The notes under the pieces are model-generated. The model saw nothing but the letters and a program-made list of their open reading frames with translations. It was not told the origin of the DNA and made no database searches. From contig JAVCDB010000068.1 in assembly GCA_030765205.1 (NCBI GenBank), positions 1-41,124 of the forward strand: DNA of 41,124 nucleotides, read 5' to 3'. The DNA is from Candidatus Aadella gelida. Its GTDB lineage: Bacteria > Omnitrophota > Gorgyraeia > Tantalellales > Tantalellaceae. A program made the position numbers and the translations under genes. Positions 17,297 to 27,081 of this stretch are shown here, piece by piece; within the stretch, counting starts at the first letter, position 1; each line of letters opens with the position of its first letter.

Positions 17297-18715
17297 TCAA
17301 TATCTGTAATGATCGGCCTTATACGGACCTTCTATAGGTATTCCCATATATTCAGACTGTTCTTTAGATAATACTGTTAGTTTTGCTCCCACCTTATCTA
17401 AATGTGCTCTTGCGACCTCTTCATCAAGATATTTTGGTAACCTATAAACCATTTTCTCATAAGTATCCTTGTTCTCCCAAAGATCTATCTGAGCCAAAAC
17501 CTGATTGGTAAAAGAATTTGACATAACAAAAGAAGGATGTCCCGTAGCGCATCCAAGATTAACTAACCTCCCTTCAGCAAGTAAATAGAGCTCATTCCCT
17601 TCCGGAAAAATATATTTATCTACTTGAGGTTTTATGTTAACCTTTTTTATTCCCGGATATGCTTCCAGTGACGCGACCTCTATCTCATTATCAAAATGTC
17701 CTATATTACAGACTATAGCCTGGTCTTTCATCTTTTTCATATGTTCTATTGTAAGAACATCTTTGTTACCAGTAGCTGTTACATAAATATCGGCCCGGCC
17801 TAAAGTATCTTCAAGGGTTGATACTTCAAAACCCTCCATCGATGCCTGCAGAGCACAAATTGGATCTATTTCTGTAACTATAACTCTCGCGCCAAAACCC
17901 CTCAAAGATTGTGCGGACCCCTTGCCCACGTCTCCGTAACCGCATACTACAGCTACTTTTCCGGCAACCATAACATCCGTGGCTCTTTTGATACCATCAG
18001 CAAGAGATTCCCTGCATCCGTAAAGATTATCGAATTTTGATTTAGTGACCGAATCGTTAACATTTATAGCAGGAACCAGAAGTTTTCCCTCATCCATCAT
18101 TCTTTGAAGTCTATGCACTCCGGTAGTTGTTTCTTCAGAGACGCCTTTCCATTCTTCAGCTATCGCAGTCCATTTACGGGGAGATTTTTTCAAAGAATTC
18201 TTCAGCAGTTTTATTAACTCTTTTTCATCTTCCCCGCCTGCTGCCTTGTCGAGACTCTTGGGATTTTTTTCAGCTTCTACTCCCATATGTATAATGAGCG
18301 TCGCATCTCCTCCGTCATCAACTATGAGCTGCGGACCTTTCCCTCCCGGAAAAGTAAGAGCCTGTTCCGTGCACCACCAAAACTCTTCAAGAGTCTCGCC
18401 TTTCCACGCAAATACAGGTATACCTCTTTTGGCCATAGCGGCGGCAGCATGATCTTGAGTAGAAAAAATATTGCAACTTGCCCATCTTATATCTGCCCCT
18501 AGTTCCGCTAAAGTCTCCATAAGAACGGCCGTTTGTATTGTCATGTGGAGTGAACCCATTATTCTCACTCCGGCAAGTGGTTTCTCGGAAGCATATTTTT
18601 CCCTGACAGACATAAGTCCCGGCATTTCATGTTCTGCTACCTCGATCTCTTTTTTGCCAAAATCTGCAAGTTTTATATCTTTGATTTTATAATCTTTACC
18701 CGTCGCAATGACCAT
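17297..18715 (-). CDS. ahcY: Adenosylhomocysteinase
   Basis: A 472-residue S-adenosylhomocysteine hydrolase, which splits SAH into adenosine and homocysteine. Diagnostic segments are the [19 protein letters not shown] substrate region (about 50-68), [26 protein letters not shown] with the conserved Lys and Asp, and the NAD-binding [14 protein letters not shown]. The C-terminus ends in DHYRY, the expected Lys/Tyr-containing end that closes over NAD. It starts 15 bases after metK ends, with GGAG in front of the ATG, so SAM synthesis and SAH removal are co-expressed as two steps of the methyl cycle. Confidence 0.97.
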   Translation of the reverse strand: MVIATGKDYKIKDIKLADFGKKEIEVAEHEMPGLMSVREKYASEKPLAGVRIMGSLHMTIQTAVLMETLAELGADIRWASCNIFSTQDHAAAAMAKRGIPVFAWKGETLEEFWWCTEQALTFPGGKGPQLIVDDGGDATLIIHMGVEAEKNPKSLDKAAGGEDEKELIKLLKNSLKKSPRKWTAIAEEWKGVSEETTTGVHRLQRMMDEGKLLVPAINVNDSVTKSKFDNLYGCRESLADGIKRATDVMVAGKVAVVCGYGDVGKGSAQSLRGFGARVIVTEIDPICALQASMEGFEVSTLEDTLGRADIYVTATGNKDVLTIEHMKKMKDQAIVCNIGHFDNEIEVASLEAYPGIKKVNIKPQVDKYIFPEGNELYLLAEGRLVNLGCATGHPSFVMSNSFTNQVLAQIDLWENKDTYEKMVYRLPKYLDEEVARAHLDKVGAKLTVLSKEQSEYMGIPIEGPYKADHYRY

Positions 18716-18730
18716 TTATTTTTCTCCTCA

Positions 18731-19882
18731 TTATTTTGCAGCTTTCTTTAACGTCTCAGCCATATCAATTTCTTCCCATGTAAAACCATTCTCAGTTCTT
18801 CCAAAATGTCCGTATGCTGCGGTTTTTTGATATATGGGCCTTCTCAGCTTAAGCTTCTCTATTATTCCTCCAGGAAAAAGATCAAAATTCTCTCTCACTA
18901 GTTTAACAATATTTTTCTCGGAAATTTTACTGGTACCAAAGGTGTTTACCATTATGCTTACCGGTTCAACTACACCTATAGCATAAGCAAACTGAACTTC
19001 ACATTTTTCTGCAATACCCGAAGCAACTATATTTTTAGCTGCATATCTAGCCATATAAGAAGCTGACCTATCAACTTTCGTGGGGTCCTTACCGCTAAAA
19101 GCTCCACCACCGTGGCTGCCTACCCCTCCATAAGTATCAACAATGATCTTTCTTCCCGTCACTCCCGTATCTCCCTGAGGTCCTCCTACTTCAAATCTTC
19201 CCGTTGGGTTGATAAATATTTTAGTGTCCTTATCCATAAGATTTGCCGGGATGATCTCTTTTATAACAAGTTTTTTAATATCATCCTGGATATCTTTCAT
19301 TTTAGCAACTCCGTCATGATGCGCACTTATAACCACAGCTTCAACTCTTTTCGGAACGCCTTCGTCATATTCTATTGTAACCTGGCTTTTTCCGTCAGGA
19401 CGAAGATAGTCGACAATACTCTCTTTTCTTACTTTAGCTAAACGTCTTGTTAAAGCATGAGCAAGAGTTATTGGCATGGGCATAAATTCCTTTGTCTCGT
19501 TTGATGCATAGCCGAACATCATGCCTTGATCTCCTGCACCTCCCGTGTCTACGCCCATAGCAATGTCAGGTGACTGTCCTTGTATGGACGTTATTACTCC
19601 ACATGTGAGATAGTCAAACCCATAATCTGCATGAGTATAACCAATCCCTTTTATGGTATCTCTAACAATTTTAGGAATATCTACATAACATGATGTAGAG
19701 ATCTCCCCGGCTACGAAGGCAAGACCCGTAGTTACCATGCTTTCACAAGCAACCCTACCTGAAGGATCTTCCTCTAAAATTTTATCTAATACCGCATCTG
19801 ATATCTGGTCACACACTTTATCAGGATGTCCCTCTGTCACACTTTCAGATGTGAAAAAATACTTATGTTTCATTTCTCCCAT
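18731..19882 (-). CDS. metK: S-adenosylmethionine synthetase
   Basis: A 383-residue methionine adenosyltransferase, which makes SAM from methionine and [24 protein letters not shown] is split here only to note its His and Asp residues in [10 protein letters not shown]. The other signatures are [13 protein letters not shown] (the ATP hexapeptide) and [16 protein letters not shown] (the P-loop-like segment). Full length and all three domains are present. The ATG at 19873 (MKHKYFF) is an alternative start, since both lie behind overlapping AGGAG/GGGAG sites. It is 15 bases downstream of the nucleotidyltransferase gene and upstream of ahcY. No SAM riboswitch fits in the gap. Confidence 0.97.
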   Translation of the reverse strand: MGEMKHKYFFTSESVTEGHPDKVCDQISDAVLDKILEEDPSGRVACESMVTTGLAFVAGEISTSCYVDIPKIVRDTIKGIGYTHADYGFDYLTCGVITSIQGQSPDIAMGVDTGGAGDQGMMFGYASNETKEFMPMPITLAHALTRRLAKVRKESIVDYLRPDGKSQVTIEYDEGVPKRVEAVVISAHHDGVAKMKDIQDDIKKLVIKEIIPANLMDKDTKIFINPTGRFEVGGPQGDTGVTGRKIIVDTYGGVGSHGGGAFSGKDPTKVDRSASYMARYAAKNIVASGIAEKCEVQFAYAIGVVEPVSIMVNTFGTSKISEKNIVKLVRENFDLFPGGIIEKLKLRRPIYQKTAAYGHFGRTENGFTWEEIDMAETLKKAAK

Positions 19883-19897
19883 TTCTCCTTTCAGTTC

Positions 19898-20641
19898 TTA
19901 CAGTTCTCTTTCTCTGTATTCTGTATCAGCTTTATCTAAAGATTTTTTGTCCCCAATGTCGTACCATCCTTCGGTAAAAACATATCCGAATGCTTCATGA
20001 GACTCTGCGACCCATTTGACAAAATTTCCGGGAGCATCTTTAACTAACCCTGTCTCTAGATACTCCTTCATCATACCTACTCCTGAATTGGGGAGATAAT
20101 ATATGCCCGTTGACGCAAGAGTGCTCTTAGGCTCTTCAGGCTTTTCCTGAAACCCGTCTATTTTGCCACTTTCCCCAATTGACACTATACCGTATTTTTG
20201 AGCAAGCTCTTTCTGCTTGACGTCAAACAGTGCAACACAAAGTTTTTTCTTTTCTTTCGAAAAAGATAAAAAATCCGTCACATCAAATTCAAAAAGGTTG
20301 TCTCCTGCAACTATAAGAACATCATCATTGGGAGTTTTCTCTTCCAGGACAAGATTAATATCCCCTATAGCTCCAAGACGATCCTCGTTAGAATTAGTAT
20401 GATCGTTCAATATCTCGATCTTTACCGAGAAATCTCTCATCGCCACCCAATTCACCATCATATCGGCAAACTTGTCATTAGTAACAATGTATACCTCGTC
20501 GCAAGACTCTATTTGTTCAAACTTTCGGAGCAGTCTCTCAAGTATGGTCTTACCCCCGACTTTGATAAGGGGTTTAGGACGGTCCAGCGTAAGAGGATAT
20601 AACCTGGTTCCATATCCCGCCGCTAATATTAATCCTTTCAT
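19898..20641 (-). CDS. Sugar-phosphate nucleotidyltransferase
   Basis: A 247-residue NTP transferase of the glucose-1-phosphate thymidylyltransferase/uridylyltransferase type. The signature GLILAAGYGTRLYPLT is at the N-terminus, followed by RPKPLIKVGGKTI. The metal and nucleotide region is VAGDNLFEF, then VSIGESGKIDGFQEKPEEP and a C-terminal GWYDIGDKKSLDKA. It makes an NDP-sugar from a sugar-1-phosphate, probably for cell-surface glycan synthesis; the sugar and nucleotide cannot be assigned. There is no left-handed helix domain, so it is not GlmU. It lies between ptsI (27 bases) and metK (15 bases). AAAGGA precedes the start. Confidence 0.88.
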   Translation of the reverse strand: MKGLILAAGYGTRLYPLTLDRPKPLIKVGGKTILERLLRKFEQIESCDEVYIVTNDKFADMMVNWVAMRDFSVKIEILNDHTNSNEDRLGAIGDINLVLEEKTPNDDVLIVAGDNLFEFDVTDFLSFSKEKKKLCVALFDVKQKELAQKYGIVSIGESGKIDGFQEKPEEPKSTLASTGIYYLPNSGVGMMKEYLETGLVKDAPGNFVKWVAESHEAFGYVFTEGWYDIGDKKSLDKADTEYREREL

Positions 20642-20668
20642 ATCATTCCTTTCTTGAAGCGTTACGTT

Positions 20669-22462
20669 CTATTCAATATCTATCATCATTTCGGGAACCA
20701 ATTCTTTTAATTTCGATTTAGCGAATTCTCTTATTTCCCGTCCGGTCGTAAAAGTAAGCGCCTCCTCGGCGATCATCTTCATATCCGACGCATTCACCGA
20801 CCTTATTATGTTTTTAACTTCAGGTACCGCGATAGGAGACGTACTAAACTCATCCAGCCCCAAACCTAGAAGTATCATAGTAAGCGCCACATCAGCTGCC
20901 ATCTCTCCGCATAGTGCTACAGGTATCCCTTCCTTATGTCCGTTTTCTATAACCATCTTTATCAGGTTAAGTACTGCCGGATGTGTCGGTTCATAAAGAT
21001 ACGCTATTTTTTCATTCACCCTGTCCACTGCCAAAGAATACTGTATAAGATCGTTTGTCCCTATACTGAAAAAGTCAGCTTCCTTTGCCAAAATATCGCT
21101 GGTTATAGCCGCCGAAGGAACCTCTATCATAGCTCCGACCGGTATGTCTTCATTAAAAGGGGTTCCGGCAGAACGAAGCTCTTTCTTTGCTTCCTCCAGC
21201 AAAACATTAGCTTGCCTGAACTCTCCTACACCCGATATCATTGGGTACATGAGCTTCAGATTCCCGTGCGCAGAGGCCCTTAATATAGCGCGAAGCTGCG
21301 CTTTAAAGATAGCTGGTCTGGCAAGACAGAACCTTATTGCTCTCCACCCAAGAAACGGGTTCATCTCTTTCGGAACATCTAGTTGAGAAAGAAACTTATC
21401 CCCCCCGAGATCAAGTGTTCTGATAACCACGCATTTTGGGCTTATCTTTTCTGCTACCGATTTATAAGCATTATACTGCTCTTCTTCGCTGGGGAGCCCT
21501 TTTCTGTTCATATAAAAATATTCCGTGCGGTAAAGTCCGATACCTTCGGCTCCGTGAGAGATAACGCTGGCGACATCTTCCGGCAGCTCTATATTACCCG
21601 CAACTATAAAAGTCTTACCGTCACGTGTCTCGCTTGGAAGAGTTTTAAGTTCTACCAGATCATGCTCAAGACGTTCATATTTTTTCTTTTCTTGCCGATA
21701 CTTTTCAAGGAACAGTTTCGTAGGATTAACTACAACAACACCGTGTATACCATCGACAATAATTTGGTCCCCATTTTTTACCACATCTGTTATGGATTCA
21801 AGACCGACAACGGCGGGTATTTCCAAAGATTTCGCCATTATAGCCGTATGAGATGTCCTGCCCCCGATATCCGTGACAAATCCCAGAACATGTCCCTTAT
21901 GCATCATAGCTGTATCCGAAGGCGATAGATCATATGCTACTATTATAGATTCTTCTTCCAGTTCTCCGAGATTTCTATCTTCTTCTCCTAAAAGATTCCT
22001 TAATATTCTTTTACCGACATCTGTTATGTCGCTTATTCTGTCCCGCAAATATTCATCTTTAGCACCTGAAAGTACATTAATATATTTGTTAAGAACTTCA
22101 GCAAATACCGATTCTACGTTTTTCTTTTTTTTCTTGAGCCTTACAATAACTTCCTGGACCAGCACGCTGTCCTCAAGCACTAATAGATGTGCGCTGAATA
22201 TTTTCCCATGTTCGACACCCATCTCTTTCGATATCTTTTTCTCTATGGAGATGATCTCTTTCCTGGTACATTTCAAAGCTTCCCGAAACCTCGTTATCTC
22301 CAGGGGTATTTCCTTGCTTGTTATGGAATGCTCTCGAAGCACGATATCTTCTGTGCCGTAAACATGGACTTTTCCTATAGCTATTCCCGGAGCCGCGGGT
22401 ATACCCTTAAGCTGTATCTGTTTTCTTTTTTCCGAAGAATTCTTTTTACTAGATTCTTTCAT
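20669..22462 (-). CDS. ptsI: PTS enzyme I
   Basis: A 597-residue phosphoenolpyruvate-protein phosphotransferase. It takes phosphate from PEP onto His205 (GGRTSHTAIMAKS) and hands it to HPr. The N-terminal helical HPr-binding domain has a Lys/Ser-rich extension of about 17 residues. The C-terminal PEP domain shows GLYRTEYFYM, RTLDLGGDK, NPFLGWRAIR, SIGTNDLIQY and the catalytic Cys in VALCGEMAAD. All functional residues are present. It follows ptsH by 14 bases. In this operon the PTS has a IIA protein but no visible sugar permease, so the chain may serve regulation. Confidence 0.96.
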   Translation of the reverse strand: MKESSKKNSSEKRKQIQLKGIPAAPGIAIGKVHVYGTEDIVLREHSITSKEIPLEITRFREALKCTRKEIISIEKKISKEMGVEHGKIFSAHLLVLEDSVLVQEVIVRLKKKKKNVESVFAEVLNKYINVLSGAKDEYLRDRISDITDVGKRILRNLLGEEDRNLGELEEESIIVAYDLSPSDTAMMHKGHVLGFVTDIGGRTSHTAIMAKSLEIPAVVGLESITDVVKNGDQIIVDGIHGVVVVNPTKLFLEKYRQEKKKYERLEHDLVELKTLPSETRDGKTFIVAGNIELPEDVASVISHGAEGIGLYRTEYFYMNRKGLPSEEEQYNAYKSVAEKISPKCVVIRTLDLGGDKFLSQLDVPKEMNPFLGWRAIRFCLARPAIFKAQLRAILRASAHGNLKLMYPMISGVGEFRQANVLLEEAKKELRSAGTPFNEDIPVGAMIEVPSAAITSDILAKEADFFSIGTNDLIQYSLAVDRVNEKIAYLYEPTHPAVLNLIKMVIENGHKEGIPVALCGEMAADVALTMILLGLGLDEFSTSPIAVPEVKNIIRSVNASDMKMIAEEALTFTTGREIREFAKSKLKELVPEMMIDIE

Positions 22463-22476
22463 CTTAACCCTTCCTT

Positions 22477-22746
22477 TTAAAGAAGATCAGTCTCCTGCAA
22501 TAATATTTCGGAAAGTTCTTCCAAGGCACTCTCCGCATCGTCTCCATCGGCCTTTATAATGATCTTTGATCCTCTTTCTGCCGCTAGCATCAATATTCCC
22601 ATTATAGATTTTCCGTTAACCTCATTATCATCCTTGGTTATGGTAATCTCACTATCAAACTTGTTAGCCACCTGCACGAATAGAGCCGCTGGGCGTGCAT
22701 GAAGCCCTGTCTTGTTCTTTATTACTATCTCTTTCTCAACTTTCAT
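22477..22746 (-). CDS. ptsH: PTS phosphocarrier protein HPr
   Basis: An 89-residue HPr. The catalytic histidine is His16 in KTGLHARPAA. Ser47 in NGKSIMGIL is the site that HPr kinase/phosphorylase modifies in Firmicutes and many Gram-negative bacteria, and the surrounding residues fit that type. No hprK is in the window; one would be expected elsewhere. AGGA lies close before the ATG, and the gene starts one base after the GH57 gene ends. It probably relays phosphate from enzyme I to the IIA protein encoded at the head of the operon. Confidence 0.95.
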   Translation of the reverse strand: MKVEKEIVIKNKTGLHARPAALFVQVANKFDSEITITKDDNEVNGKSIMGILMLAAERGSKIIIKADGDDAESALEELSEILLQETDLL

Positions 22747-22747
22747 A

Positions 22748-24781
22748 TCATCCTATCTTTATTTTAATCCCAATATCGTCCTTAAGTCCAGCTTCTATTA
22801 TGGGAAGTTCTCTGCCGACAATAACGGCCATACCTTGAAACGTTTTTAAGAGTCCCTTTTCTGTCTCATTCACGGTATATACCGGATAGGTTCCAATGTC
22901 GCTATCTCCATCAAGCAAAAACTCTACTTTTAATCCGGAATATTGATCTTCAAGTAAAAGTCTGTCGGTTTTCTTCCGGCAGGATCTCTTCATCCTTTTC
23001 TCGTCCCATACCAACATATTAAACTCTATGGCATATTTTAAAATACCATCTTTTCCGGATAATACCTTTCCTTTTATCTCGTGGGTAAGATCTAGATATG
23101 ATCCCTTTCCAATGGTCAGTTTCTTTTCAATATCAATATCCACTACCCTTCCGGACTTCATCTCCACATTCCCGGACTTACTGAATCTGGCCGATATAGA
23201 ATCCTTCTCGGGCTCTATACGCATATCATAGTCCCCTCTAAGAAAGGAAGCATTCCCCGATACCCCCGTATATAACTTTTCGAACGGCATTTCGTTATCT
23301 AAAATATGGGTTATAAAAGAATCTCTTCTGTGATCATCATAGTACAGGAATTTTTTTAATCCTCTTTCTCCTACCCCCAATGCATCGTGTATATCGGCAG
23401 ATATCCCTTGCACTATTGCAAGACGCGCTTTCCTGGCGCGATGAATATATCTCCACTTGATCTTTTTATGATACTGCTCCTCAATCCTGGACATGGAATT
23501 AACTAAATTAATGGCCTTGGGTTTATAATCCAATTCACTAATCCCGCCGCCTTCAGATGTTTTAAGAAACACATCCATAAAGTCGTTTTCTATGACAGTT
23601 TCCTGGTCATTATCACCCAACTTGTGCTCTACAGATCTAACGCCTGTTGGCAGAGACTCTCTATTCCTGCTCATAATACCTTTAGCCTTAATTAGATGAT
23701 GATATACTCCTGCCCTCAAATGGGGCAAATATACTCCTCCAAAAGTCCCATGCCAATATGCGCATCCCGATTGAGCCTTATATAGCTCCATTTTTGCTTC
23801 TTTTATATCGGCTTCTTCAGAACCGCCGGTACTTGCCACTTTTTTTTCTTTGATCATCCTGCTTATATTTATCATCCTCTTATGCATCCGATCTGCTTCA
23901 GGATATTTTCGGAAAAAATTACTAAAATCCCCCTTGCTCCACTCCATCATCTCACTATAACTAGACGGCGGAAGGTATTTTATTCTATTGGCCTTGACCG
24001 TATCCAATACCTCTGAATAAGTGCAGGTTTCTACCAGTTCGGTATTTTTCGCAAGAAGAGAAAAAAACTTATCCAGCCACCCCTTTTTATAAACAAGTTT
24101 ATCGGTATGTGGCCATGCACCGAATTTTTCTCCGTCATCGGCGAAAAACAGGCATGTATCTCCTCCCGTTCCTTGAGCCGTTTTCTTCATGTAATCCAAA
24201 ACGGATTCCGGAGAACGAAAAGGAATAGAATACCTGAGTTCCTTTTGCGCCGGGAAGACAACCAGGTCTCCGGACTTTTCTCTAATATTCCATGGACGGA
24301 ACATATCTTTCTTTTCGGCTCCGGCCTTTAGTAGATGATTGTCATCTAGTATGGTGTACTCCATCTCCGAATTTATCAATGTCTCGGCCAGTTCCGGTTC
24401 CCATACCCTTTCCGCTATCCATGCGCCGCGCGGTTTAACTCCGAACGTTTCCAGAATAAGTAAATTGTTTTTCTTTATCTGCTCCATCCTATCATCGTCG
24501 GGTATCATTGCCATAACCGGCTCATAATAACATCCTCCAATGATCTCTACCTGTTCTCTTTTAATAAGTTCCCTTAACTTATCTATATATTCGGGATGGC
24601 GATCTATGAACCATTTGATCATATTCCCCGGATAATGAAACGATGCCTTAATCCCGGGGTGTTTGTAAACCATATCTAGAAGCGGTAAATAGGCTTTTTT
24701 ATAAGCATTCTCGAACTCGCCTTCAAAATTAAAAACGGGTTGATAGCAATGAAATGCCATTGAAAATTTTATTTTGTTCAC
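22748..24781 (-). CDS. GH57 family alpha-glucan enzyme (amylase/4-alpha-glucanotransferase-like)
   Basis: A 677-residue glycoside hydrolase family 57 protein without a signal peptide, so cytoplasmic. Family motifs are FHCYQP (about 10-15), GGCYYEPVMAMIP with the likely nucleophile Glu87, WIAERVWEPE, and FADDGEKFGAWPHT with the likely acid Asp215 or 216. The second half looks like the beta-rich domains found in Thermococcus-type 4-alpha-glucanotransferases (DUF1925/DUF1926). It most likely trims or rearranges glycogen or maltodextrin. The start codon is GTG at 24781, immediately after the yvcK stop, so translational coupling is likely. ptsH follows after one base. Confidence 0.88.
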   Translation of the reverse strand: MNKIKFSMAFHCYQPVFNFEGEFENAYKKAYLPLLDMVYKHPGIKASFHYPGNMIKWFIDRHPEYIDKLRELIKREQVEIIGGCYYEPVMAMIPDDDRMEQIKKNNLLILETFGVKPRGAWIAERVWEPELAETLINSEMEYTILDDNHLLKAGAEKKDMFRPWNIREKSGDLVVFPAQKELRYSIPFRSPESVLDYMKKTAQGTGGDTCLFFADDGEKFGAWPHTDKLVYKKGWLDKFFSLLAKNTELVETCTYSEVLDTVKANRIKYLPPSSYSEMMEWSKGDFSNFFRKYPEADRMHKRMINISRMIKEKKVASTGGSEEADIKEAKMELYKAQSGCAYWHGTFGGVYLPHLRAGVYHHLIKAKGIMSRNRESLPTGVRSVEHKLGDNDQETVIENDFMDVFLKTSEGGGISELDYKPKAINLVNSMSRIEEQYHKKIKWRYIHRARKARLAIVQGISADIHDALGVGERGLKKFLYYDDHRRDSFITHILDNEMPFEKLYTGVSGNASFLRGDYDMRIEPEKDSISARFSKSGNVEMKSGRVVDIDIEKKLTIGKGSYLDLTHEIKGKVLSGKDGILKYAIEFNMLVWDEKRMKRSCRKKTDRLLLEDQYSGLKVEFLLDGDSDIGTYPVYTVNETEKGLLKTFQGMAVIVGRELPIIEAGLKDDIGIKIKIG

Positions 24782-26032
24782 CTATTCCGCCTTATACTCG
24801 TTAAGGATATCCATAATAACATTGCTAAGCTTAATATGATCGTGTCTGACAAACTCTTGAGCTCCCGCTATACGAGCCTTGACCAGTTTTATGTTTTCGC
24901 GCGCGAACCACTCATCATCACTAGCATCAAGCTTAACCGGAAACTTATTTTCTTCTTTATATTTTTCGTATGAATCTTTAGGTATTCTTGCAATGTTTGC
25001 TATACATACATTCACCGCAGACGGATGAGTATGTTTTATCACAGCCCTAACATGATCGCTAACTGAATAATTATCGGTTTCACCCGCCTCTGTCATGACA
25101 TTACATATATATATTTTGGGTGCTTTGCTTTTTATTACTTCTTTTTTTATCCCCTCTATAAGAAGATTCGGCATAACACTGGTATAAAGACTTCCCGGAC
25201 CAAGGACTATTGCATCCGCTTGACGGATGGCTTCAACGGATTCTTCCGTTGCGCTGCAATCTTTCGGCAAAAGAGACACCTTTTCAACAGGACTTCCTTT
25301 CTCTTCCCGTACGCGGCATTCCCCTACTGTCTCTCTCCCGTCCTCTCTTTTAGCTACAAGTTTTACCTTCTGCAAGGTAGCAGGAAACACATTACCCCGG
25401 ATAGCAAGAACCTTGCTGGATTCTCTGATAGCGCTAGCAAAGTCCCCGGTAACCCTTGATAATGCTGTTATAAAAAGATTGCCAAAATTATGACCATGCA
25501 GGCCCTCTCCCTGTGTAAATCTAAATTGAAAAAGCGCGCCCAAAAGATCTTCCGATCCGGACAATGCCACAAGACAGTTTCTGATGTCTCCCGGAGGCAA
25601 AACGTCAAATTCTTCCCTGAGTCTTCCTGAAGAACCCCCATCATCCGCTACAGTCACAATAGCGGTAATATTGCTGGTCTTTTGTTTGAGTCCGGTAAGA
25701 AGGGTAGAAAGCCCGGTTCCTCCTCCAATAACAACTATTTTTGGTCCTTTTTCAAGTATACGTTTTTCGTATATTTTATCTACAAGATCGTTCCCTTTGC
25801 CGGCGGGTTTAGTGACGAGTACTGTCATCAAAGACTTTATGATCCTCTTAACAGCGACTATAACACATAGGATCCCCGCAATGATCACGACCCCTGCCAT
25901 TGCCTTGCTGTCCGGATTACGTTCAGCAATGACAATAACAAAACCCATAGATATCATAAGTATCCCGAATACGGACAAGAATATCCATCTTTTAATGAGC
26001 ATACCCGGGTATAACCATTTTAGTCTTCTCAT
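24782..26032 (-). CDS. yvcK: YvcK-type gluconeogenesis factor (CofD-like)
   Basis: A protein of about 416 residues related to YvcK/GlmR. Two membrane helices (roughly residues 12-50) precede the soluble domain. VVIGGGTGLSTLLTGLK (about 100-116) is the dinucleotide or UDP-sugar binding loop, followed by VADDGGSSGRLREEF, DIRNCLVALS and GPGSLYTSVMPNLL. In Bacillus subtilis this family is required for growth on gluconeogenic carbon and links UDP-GlcNAc to cell-wall synthesis. I use the ATG at 26032; the frame extends to a TTG at 26086. Rossmann-fold residues are intact. It stands directly before the GH57 gene in the PTS operon, supporting a role in carbon flux. Confidence 0.9.
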   Translation of the reverse strand: MRRLKWLYPGMLIKRWIFLSVFGILMISMGFVIVIAERNPDSKAMAGVVIIAGILCVIVAVKRIIKSLMTVLVTKPAGKGNDLVDKIYEKRILEKGPKIVVIGGGTGLSTLLTGLKQKTSNITAIVTVADDGGSSGRLREEFDVLPPGDIRNCLVALSGSEDLLGALFQFRFTQGEGLHGHNFGNLFITALSRVTGDFASAIRESSKVLAIRGNVFPATLQKVKLVAKREDGRETVGECRVREEKGSPVEKVSLLPKDCSATEESVEAIRQADAIVLGPGSLYTSVMPNLLIEGIKKEVIKSKAPKIYICNVMTEAGETDNYSVSDHVRAVIKHTHPSAVNVCIANIARIPKDSYEKYKEENKFPVKLDASDDEWFARENIKLVKARIAGAQEFVRHDHIKLSNVIMDILNEYKAE

Positions 26033-26127
26033 ATTTCTAACCTGCGCAGACAAAAAACACACACTAACACATATTACGGCTCCCAAACGGTACTTTTAAG
26101 ATCGTACCGTCAGCAACCTGGACCTGT

Positions 26128-26601
26128 TTACTGCGCTTTTTTCTGTTCCTCTTCTTTGATTATTTTCAAAAGATCTCGAGCGTTTCCGGTAGCTCGTAAT
26201 CTGTCTCTTACAAACTTATCGTCTAACAAACGCGATATCCTGGCTAAAGCCTTAAGATGAGGCCCCGGAGTCTCTCCCGGAGCTATTAATAGGAAGAAAA
26301 TATATGTGAGTTGTCCATCAAGTGATTTAAAATCTACGCCCTCTTTTGATATACCAAAGGCCGCTACCATTTTTTTGCATTTGGGACATTTAGCATGAGG
26401 AATAGCGACCCCTTTACCGATTCCGGTAGATCCCAGGGCCTCCCTCTCTTTCAGTTTCTTTATAACCTCATTGGTGTCGGGTTTCTTCACATTCCCCGAA
26501 TCAACCAAAAGATCAACCATCTCCGCCAAGATCAAGCCTTTATCCTTAGACTTAATATCGACAGACACTGCTTCTTTCTCTAAAAGTTCTGCTATCTTCA
26601 T
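26128..26601 (-). CDS. PTS IIA protein, PtsN (EIIA-Ntr) type
   Basis: A 157-residue fructose/nitrogen-type EIIA domain. The phosphorylated histidine is His69 in GKGVAIPHAKCPKC; the ReALGSTGIG segment before it and the FKSLDGQLTYIFFLLIAP strand after it are typical. A CPKCKK cluster follows the active site and is not usual for the family. There is no membrane EIIB or EIIC attached or nearby, so it may act as a regulator. I use the ATG at 26601, with GAGG 4 bases upstream; a longer frame begins at a GTG at 26661. It is the first gene of the operon containing yvcK, GH57, ptsH and ptsI. Confidence 0.88.
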   Translation of the reverse strand: MKIAELLEKEAVSVDIKSKDKGLILAEMVDLLVDSGNVKKPDTNEVIKKLKEREALGSTGIGKGVAIPHAKCPKCKKMVAAFGISKEGVDFKSLDGQLTYIFFLLIAPGETPGPHLKALARISRLLDDKFVRDRLRATGNARDLLKIIKEEEQKKAQ

Positions 26602-26731
26602 AATTCCTCGCGTTTCTTGTAAATCGCTGTGGATCTCAATGAACGGAGCGGATAACCTCACTTCGCCCGTATATTTTTATTAGGTTCATAGGATTTACAC
26701 TTCCTTAAACCAATATACTAAACTAAAAAAA

Positions 26732-26807
26732 TGGAGCGGGTGATCGGACTCGAACCGACGACAATCACGTTGGCAACGTGATGCTCTACCAACTGAGCTA
26801 CACCCGC
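26732..26807 (-). tRNA. tRNA-Gly (anticodon GCC), CCA encoded
   Basis: The acceptor stem GCGGGTG pairs with CACCCGC, the discriminator is T and CCA is encoded. The anticodon arm TCACG-TTGCCAA-CGTGA and the GGTTCGAGTC T-arm are standard. A run of seven T on the minus strand follows at once and may end transcription. Confidence 0.96.
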
Positions 26808-27081
26808 TCGTGAAAATAAATTTTCCTTCGAAATATTACGTCTCTCTTATAATAAAAAACTGGTACCCGCACAAGGGCTCGGCGCCTACGGGCTTTTCTT
26901 ATTTTACTGACCCTCACTATCGTTCGTGTCAGAAACCATTTGCGCCCTCCGGTCGGCCATTCGCCATCTCGTTCGTTGGTCGCTGCTCACACATTCGCAG
27001 CTCCCCTAGATTGCAGGCTCGTTGTCTCTCTTCGAGCCCAATACTACCTTCAAAATGTGACACTCTCTTAATATCAAAAAC
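26808..27081. other. Gap between tRNA-Gly and tRNA-Lys
   Basis: No gene is visible. It contains the tRNA-Lys 3' fragment (26855-26881) and a region at 26925-27050 with repeated tcgttcg, ctcgttg and gctcg words, richer in GC than its surroundings. Confidence 0.5.
26855..26881 (-). repeat. Duplicated 3' end of tRNA-Lys
   Basis: These 27 bases are identical to 27076-27102, which cover the last 21 bases of tRNA-Lys including CCA and 6 bases of 3' flank. Similarity continues weakly beyond the flank. The fragment lacks the rest of the tRNA, so it is a relic. Confidence 0.85.

Noticed and set aside
19883-19897. SAM-responsive riboswitch before metK
   Set aside because: Only 15 bases separate metK from the gene before it, so no known riboswitch would fit.
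26840-26881. Promoter for tRNA-Gly inside the tRNA-Lys fragment (TTGTGC, 17 bases, TATAAG)
   Set aside because: The -35 match is poor and both parts come from the duplicated tRNA flank. The tRNA-Lys promoter can serve both tRNAs.
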